A stretch of DNA of 64,000 bases from Clostridia bacterium 41_269 (GTDB lineage: Bacteria > Bacillota > DTU086). The DNA lies in contig LGEZ01000008.1 of assembly GCA_001508005.1 (NCBI GenBank), forward strand, positions 1 through 64,000, given 5' to 3'. Position numbers and translations under genes: made by a program. Positions within the stretch are counted from its first letter, which is position 1, and each line of letters starts with the position of its first letter. Shown in pieces: positions 59,579 through 64,000 of the stretch. The notes beneath the pieces are model-generated. The model saw only the letters and a list, made by a program, of their open reading frames with translations, was not told the DNA's origin and did not search any database.

Positions 59579-60010
59579 ATGTCCCAAGATGAAAAAAGGA
59601 AAGAAATCAGGCAGTTTAAAAGTGCTGCTGATGATGAAGATTTTAATAGGCTTATTCAGAAAATAAAAAGCGGAGAACTTAAAATAGCCATGACCAGAGA
59701 TAAATCAAGAAATATTTTAAGGCAGTTTGATAAAAAGTTTTATTATTTGTATTTTATATGTGTCTTAGCGGCTGCGGCAGTGACAATTTACTTTATAAGC
59801 ATTGGCAGGCTTTATATTTCTTTGACAGCGTTGGCTGTAACCTTGATGCTTTTTTTTGCTTTTTGGTCTCTTATAACCAGAAGAGCTTTTAATTGGGCAA
59901 TTAAGAAAAAGAAAAATTTTGATTATGCATACTATATAACGGCTGTGACCATAAAAAAGGATTCCAAAGAGTATAAGTATCCCCACCATCACTGGAAGGA
60001 TGCCCTTTAA
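59579..60010 (+). CDS. Hypothetical membrane protein with two helices
   Basis: A 143-residue protein: a charged cytoplasmic-looking N-terminus (residues 1-50), helices at about 54-75 and 78-98, and a basic C-terminal part ending in KYPHHHWKDAL. AAAGGGG precedes the ATG. I do not recognise a family. It is 56 bases upstream of the CBS-GGDEF gene and may share its transcript. Confidence 0.7.
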   Translation: MSQDEKRKEIRQFKSAADDEDFNRLIQKIKSGELKIAMTRDKSRNILRQFDKKFYYLYFICVLAAAAVTIYFISIGRLYISLTALAVTLMLFFAFWSLITRRAFNWAIKKKKNFDYAYYITAVTIKKDSKEYKYPHHHWKDAL

Positions 60011-60066
60011 ATTTGAGATCTGTTTTTAGTTTGGTCATCTTTATTACTGCCCGGGAGGTAGGATTA

Positions 60067-60937
60067 ATGAAAAATGTTGCAGTTGGTGGAATTATGACCC
60101 GGGAGCTTATAACCATTTCTTCTGAGGAAACCGTGGGAAGAGCTGCTTCTTTAATGCGTCTGTACAAAATTGGAAGCCTTCCTGTACAGGAAGGGGAGAA
60201 ATTGGTGGGTATTATTACTTCACGGGATATAAGGGGAGTCGCGCCTTATAGACTGGTTGGGGAAGTTATGACAAAAAATGTTGTTACTGTTTCTGTGGAC
60301 TGCCCTCTATGGGAAGCTAAGGATAAAATGGAGCAGAATAAAATTGAACGCCTTCTGGTGGTCGATGGAGGGAAGTGTGTGGGCATTGTTACAAAATTAG
60401 CTCTGTATTGGGAGCTGGGCAAGCATATTGATTCCCTTACGGGACTTATGAGAGCTGAATATCTTCAGAGGAAAGCATATGAGCTGGTGCAGCAGGGTAG
60501 GGAAATCGCTGTTATTTTTTTTGGATATAGATAATTTTGGCGAAATTGATAAGAGATTAGGGCATGTGATTGGCGATGCAATATTGAAGAAAGTTGCGCA
60601 AATATTTAAAAGAAAAGTTAAAAAGGATACCGATTATTTGTGCAGATACGCTGGAGATGAGTTTGCAGTTGTAACGGTAAGAAATTTTGAAGAAGCACGA
60701 AAACTTGCTTTTGAAATGGTTTTTTCTTTAGAAAAAGAGGAGTGGTCTTATGATGCTGAAATTACAGCTTCAGCTGGTCTTGCTGGAGGCAGACGCAGTA
60801 CTGTAAGATCTGAAAGTAGAATCACTCACAGCGTGGCGGACCTAATAAATATGGCAAGTTTGGCATCAACTGCTGCTAAAAAAAGAGGAGAAAAAGTAGT
60901 TGTGGCTGAAAGTCACGGCTTCAAAGAATACAGCTAA
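60067..60937 (+). pseudogene. CBS-pair GGDEF protein (diguanylate cyclase-like), frameshifted
   Basis: From ATG 60067 (behind GGGAGGTAGG) two CBS repeats read GGIMTRELITISSEETVGRA and GEVMTKNVVTVSVDCPLWEA, then a GGDEF domain begins (DSLTGLMRAEYLQRKAYELV). The frame breaks in a run of eight T at 60515-60522; with seven T it continues as VIFLDIDNFGEIDKRLGHVI. The second part holds CRYAGDEFAVV, a plausible active GGDEF variant; the inhibitory site reads KDTD, lacking the arginine. Intact length would be about 289 residues. CBS domains suggest nucleotide sensing. Confidence 0.8.
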
Positions 60938-60969
60938 AAATTTTTTTGTTTTTAGGAAGGTGTTGGGCT

Positions 60970-61431
60970 ATGCGGGAATATCCTAAAGATCCTATAGTTG
61001 GAGTAGGGGGAATTATCCTTAAAGATCAGGCAATACTCCTTGTGAAAAGGGGACAACCTCCTTCTAAAGGTATGTGGGGAATTCCCGGAGGCTGCCTGGA
61101 ATTGGGAGAGAGCTTAAAGGAGGGGGTAGCCCGGGAGGTTATGGAGGAATGCGGTATTAGAGTGGAAGTTGGTGAGATTTTTGATGTGTTTGAAACGGTG
61201 GTAAGGGATGATAAAGGGTCCATACAGTTCCATTATGTGCTTATTGATTTTTTTGCTTATCCCATAGGTAATGAAGAACTGCACCCCGGAAGTGATGTTA
61301 TGGACTGCAGGTACATTCCTTTAAACGAACTTCAAAAATACGATCTTACCCCTGGGGTAAAAAAACTCCTTACAGATCCTAAAAGATTTGAAAAAATTCG
61401 AAAGGCGGCGAACAGGGCATCCCGAATTTAG
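60970..61431 (+). CDS. Nudix hydrolase
   Basis: A 153-residue protein with a full Nudix box (GGCLELGESLKEGVAREVMEECGI, first G to last I). ADP-ribose or a nucleotide derivative is the likely substrate; it cannot be fixed. ATG 60970 lies 9 bases after AGGAAGG; longer readings from 60946 add unconserved residues. Confidence 0.9.
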   Translation: MREYPKDPIVGVGGIILKDQAILLVKRGQPPSKGMWGIPGGCLELGESLKEGVAREVMEECGIRVEVGEIFDVFETVVRDDKGSIQFHYVLIDFFAYPIGNEELHPGSDVMDCRYIPLNELQKYDLTPGVKKLLTDPKRFEKIRKAANRASRI

Positions 61432-61475
61432 GGCTGTCCTTAATTTATTGTGTTTTAGTGGAGATCTTCCAACCG

Positions 61476-61504
61476 TTGACAAGCCTTTAAAGAGAAAATA
61501 TAAT
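61476..61504 (+). promoter_or_regulatory. Consensus promoter of the efflux operon
   Basis: TTGACA (61476-61481), exactly 17 bases, TATAAT (61499-61504): a perfect vegetative promoter. Such strength normally requires repression, which the inverted repeat just downstream could provide. Confidence 0.9.
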
Positions 61505-61515
61505 GGGCTTAAATT

Positions 61516-61531
61516 GACCGACTGGACGGTC
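61516..61531 (+). promoter_or_regulatory. TetR-type operator
   Basis: GACCG-ACTGGA-CGGTC is a 16-base interrupted palindrome located about 12-27 bases after the -10, across or just past the expected transcription start. The GACCG/CGGTC arms resemble operators of TetR/AcrR-family repressors of efflux systems. No such regulator gene is in the window. Confidence 0.65.
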
Positions 61532-61566
61532 GACAAAAAAAGTTGCTGGGAGAGGCGTAAGGGAAT

Positions 61567-62808
61567 ATGAACAAAAAGTTTATTATAGGGGCAGTAATTT
61601 GTGCTGTAATTTTTGCTGCAGGTTATATGCTGTTTAATACATACGGTTCCAATGATCAAAATGAAGGGCAGAGTACTGATACTGCAAAACCTGTTGATTT
61701 TGAAGTGGTTCGCCCAAGGGATCTGGTGGTTAAAGCGGAGTTAAGCGCCCAAATAAAAGCTAAGGAAGAAATTCAGGTGGTTCCAGAAATATCAGGAAAG
61801 GTTGCTTCCGTTCATGTTTCTAAGGGGCAGAGGGTAAGAAAGGGCCAGCTTTTGGTTTCCCTTGAAAAGGATGAATTGAAAGCTCAGTTTAATCAGGCGC
61901 AGGCAGCTTACAGAAAAGCGGTTGCAGCTTATTCAACCACTGAGAGCCAGATTATCCAGGCGGAAAACAACTTTAAAAATGCTTCTGCCAACTTCGAAAA
62001 TACAGAAAAGGAATACAACCGAATGAAGGTTCTTTATGAACAGGGAGTTGTTTCAGAACAGCAGTTTGATGCGGTCAAGGCACAATATCAGGTTGCACAG
62101 AGCAATTTGAATGCGGCAAAAAGGCAGCTGGAAATTGTTAAGAAAACCAGTTATGAGGTAGCAAAAGCGGATATTAAGCAGGCGGAAGCTAATTTGGACC
62201 TTTCCAGACAGCGGCTTGAAAACTGCGACATTTCATCTCCCATAGACGGTATAGTTGCTCAAGTAAATGTGGATCCAGGAGAGATGGCAAATGTAGGGGC
62301 ACCTGTGGTAACCATTGTGGAAATGGACAGAGTGCTTGCTGCGGCCAAAGTTACAGAAAAATATCTTAAAAGCATAAAGGAAGGTCAGACCGTTGAGGTT
62401 ATGATTGAGGCTATTTCTGATCGCCCCTTTAAAGGGAAAGTTGTTCACATAAGTCCCGTTGCTGATGCAAAAAATGCCAATACCTATGAAGTTGAAGTGG
62501 AGATTCCAAATGAGGAGCATCAAATAAAACCTGGGATGAGCGCTGTGGTTTCATTGGTAATTGAGAGAGCCGAAGATGTGCTTGCGGTTCCCGTTGATTC
62601 CGTGGTGGAACGCTCCGGCAAGGATGTTGTTTTTGTTGTGGATGGTGAAAGGGCGGCTGCTCGTAAGGTATCGTTGGGTATAAAAGATGATAAATACGTT
62701 GAAATAAAGAAAGGCCTTAAGCGTGGAGATAGGGTGGTTATAAGGGGACAGCATCTTCTCAACGAAGGCGACAGGGTTGTCTGTGAAAGCGGGGTCAGTG
62801 AAAAATGA
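61567..62808 (+). CDS. RND efflux periplasmic-adaptor (membrane fusion) protein
   Basis: A 413-residue adaptor: N-terminal anchor (about 5-25), lipoyl half-motifs (EIQVVPEISGKVASVHVSKG and DISSPIDGIVAQVNVDPGEM) separated by a long coiled coil (about 100-215), then beta-barrel and membrane-proximal domains (PGMSAVVSLVIERAEDVLAV). It links the RND pump to the outside. ATGA overlap with the pump gene indicates coupling. Confidence 0.92.
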   Translation: MNKKFIIGAVICAVIFAAGYMLFNTYGSNDQNEGQSTDTAKPVDFEVVRPRDLVVKAELSAQIKAKEEIQVVPEISGKVASVHVSKGQRVRKGQLLVSLEKDELKAQFNQAQAAYRKAVAAYSTTESQIIQAENNFKNASANFENTEKEYNRMKVLYEQGVVSEQQFDAVKAQYQVAQSNLNAAKRQLEIVKKTSYEVAKADIKQAEANLDLSRQRLENCDISSPIDGIVAQVNVDPGEMANVGAPVVTIVEMDRVLAAAKVTEKYLKSIKEGQTVEVMIEAISDRPFKGKVVHISPVADAKNANTYEVEVEIPNEEHQIKPGMSAVVSLVIERAEDVLAVPVDSVVERSGKDVVFVVDGERAAARKVSLGIKDDKYVEIKKGLKRGDRVVIRGQHLLNEGDRVVCESGVSEK

Positions 62809-64000
62809 AACTAACTGAATTTTCCATTAAGCGACCCGTTACCATGGTAATGATTGTTTGTATAATTATGGTTCTGGGAATTATTTCCTTAATTAACTTA
62901 AAAATTGATCTTTTTCCTGAAATGAATCTTCCTGTGGCACTAGTTGTTGTTCAGTACAGCGGAACTGGTCCTGAAGAAATGGAAACCCTTGTGACCCGCC
63001 CTTTGGAGGAGACATTAAGTGCTGTACATAATGTCAAAAGCATTAATTCTTTTTCTCAACAGGGTTCTTCAGTGATTATGCTGCAGTTTAACTGGGGAAC
63101 AGATATGGATTTTGCTATTTTGGAAATTAGGGAAAAAGTTGACCTTGTTGAAGGAATGCTTCCCGAAGGTTGTGAGGAACCTCTTATTTTTAAAATGGAT
63201 CCCAGCATGATGCCCGTTTACACCATTGCCATGAGTGGAGATATTGGGCAGTGGGAGCTCAGGCAGCTTGCTGAAGATGAGATTAAAAACAGACTGGAAA
63301 GAATAGAAGGGGTGGCATCAGTTGATATTTCGGGGGGACTGGAGCGGGAAATAAAAATAAAAATCAGGCCGGAGGTGCTGCAGGCGCACGGCTTGTCTCT
63401 TTCCCAGATAGTACAGACTTTAAGCAGTGAAAATTTTGATGTTACAGGTGGCCGCGCATTCCAAGGGGAAAAGGAATATTTAGTTCGGGTTTTGGGGCAG
63501 TTTTCCGGAGTTGAGGAAATAGGAGAGGTTCGGATTTCTACTGCAAGTGGCGGCAGCATACGATTGGGGGATATTTCAGAAATTGAGGAAGGATATAAAG
63601 ATGTTAAAAGCTACAGTATGGTGAACGATAAACCCAGTGTTGCCCTTTTTGTCAGTAAGCAGTCTGACGCCAATACAGTAGAGGTTTCCAGAGGTATACG
63701 CGAAGCATTGAAGGAGCTTGAGGGAAAGCTGCCTGCAGGTGTAGAGCTTTTAACTATTGTTGATCAGGCAGAATTTATTGAAAAATCGATATCGAATGTG
63801 GTGCAGAATATTATTGTGGGAGGCTTCCTGGCAGTATTTATTCTCTTCTTGTTTTTACGAAGCATACAGAACACATTAATTATTGGCCTCTCAATACCCA
63901 TATCCCTTGTTGCCACTTTTGTTCTGGTTTATTTTAGAGGCCTTACCATTAATATGATGACTTTAGGGGGCCTTGCCCTGGGTGTGGGAATGATGGTTGA
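62805..64000 (+). CDS. RND-family efflux pump (partial, continues beyond window)
   Basis: An open frame of 398 codons running off the window, starting MKLTEFSIKRPVTMVMIV. N-terminal helix, porter-domain segments (EMETLVTRPLEETLSAVHNV) and the second helix region (NVVQNIIVGGFLAVFILFLF, then LSIPISLVATFVLVYF) match AcrB/SwrC-type transporters of drugs or lipids. About a third of a full pump (near 1000 residues) is visible. Confidence 0.93.
   Translation, partial: MKLTEFSIKRPVTMVMIVCIIMVLGIISLINLKIDLFPEMNLPVALVVVQYSGTGPEEMETLVTRPLEETLSAVHNVKSINSFSQQGSSVIMLQFNWGTDMDFAILEIREKVDLVEGMLPEGCEEPLIFKMDPSMMPVYTIAMSGDIGQWELRQLAEDEIKNRLERIEGVASVDISGGLEREIKIKIRPEVLQAHGLSLSQIVQTLSSENFDVTGGRAFQGEKEYLVRVLGQFSGVEEIGEVRISTASGGSIRLGDISEIEEGYKDVKSYSMVNDKPSVALFVSKQSDANTVEVSRGIREALKELEGKLPAGVELLTIVDQAEFIEKSISNVVQNIIVGGFLAVFILFLFLRSIQNTLIIGLSIPISLVATFVLVYFRGLTINMMTLGGLALGVGMMV

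Overview
The window looks like a chromosome segment of a low-to-moderate G+C endospore-forming Firmicute of class Clostridia. The evidence is a classic tuf / S10-spc-alpha ribosomal superoperon with a KOW-domain protein between map and infA, frequent GTG and TTG starts behind strong AGGAGG ribosome-binding sites, the germination amidase cwlD downstream of rpsI, and an indolepyruvate:ferredoxin oxidoreductase pointing to anaerobic metabolism. I cannot name the genus.

Layout. 1-18889: end of tuf, then a nearly unbroken + strand run of ribosomal protein genes with secY, adk, map, infA and rpoA, followed by the ECF energising module (ecfA1, ecfA2, ecfT) and truA, closed by a clear intrinsic terminator. 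19070-26115: a five-gene exopolysaccharide cluster with the domain order of Bacillus subtilis ydaJKLMN, placed between truA and rplM, genes that usually adjoin. 26356-28716: rplM-rpsI with its own strong promoter and a possible ribosome-binding-site-masking leader, a terminator, cwlD and ogt. 28807-32254: a MEMO-AMMECR1 fusion, its radical SAM partner and an M29-type aminopeptidase. 32021-35060: a K+ channel on the minus strand and a decayed, G+C-rich IS200/IS605 element. 35160-38984: cobalt/nickel ECF transporter cbiMNQO and azlCD. 39052-48287: arginine biosynthesis argCJBDFG...H under a promoter that overlaps two ARG-box-like palindromes, with two minus-strand universal stress genes between argG and argH. 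48391-53639: symporter, phenylacetate-CoA ligase and iorAB in one operon. 53614-64000: mixed genes, including a class V fructose-bisphosphatase, hsp20, ddl, a DMT exporter, a CBS-GGDEF gene, a Nudix hydrolase, and an RND efflux operon with an excellent promoter and an inverted-repeat operator.

Two themes stand out. First, c-di-GMP: the polysaccharide cluster carries a GGDEF-like membrane protein that has lost its catalytic motif but keeps the RxxD inhibitory-site motif, which suggests a receptor; a separate CBS-GGDEF gene is present near 60 kb. Second, five genes are interrupted by apparent single-base indels: the ydaJ-like gene, tnpA, tnpB, a pyruvate-kinase-C-like gene and the CBS-GGDEF gene. 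The ydaJ-like and CBS-GGDEF lesions are both an extra T in a poly-T tract. All ribosomal and biosynthetic genes are intact, so genuine decay or slippage is at least as likely as sequencing error. No tRNA, rRNA or CRISPR array was seen.
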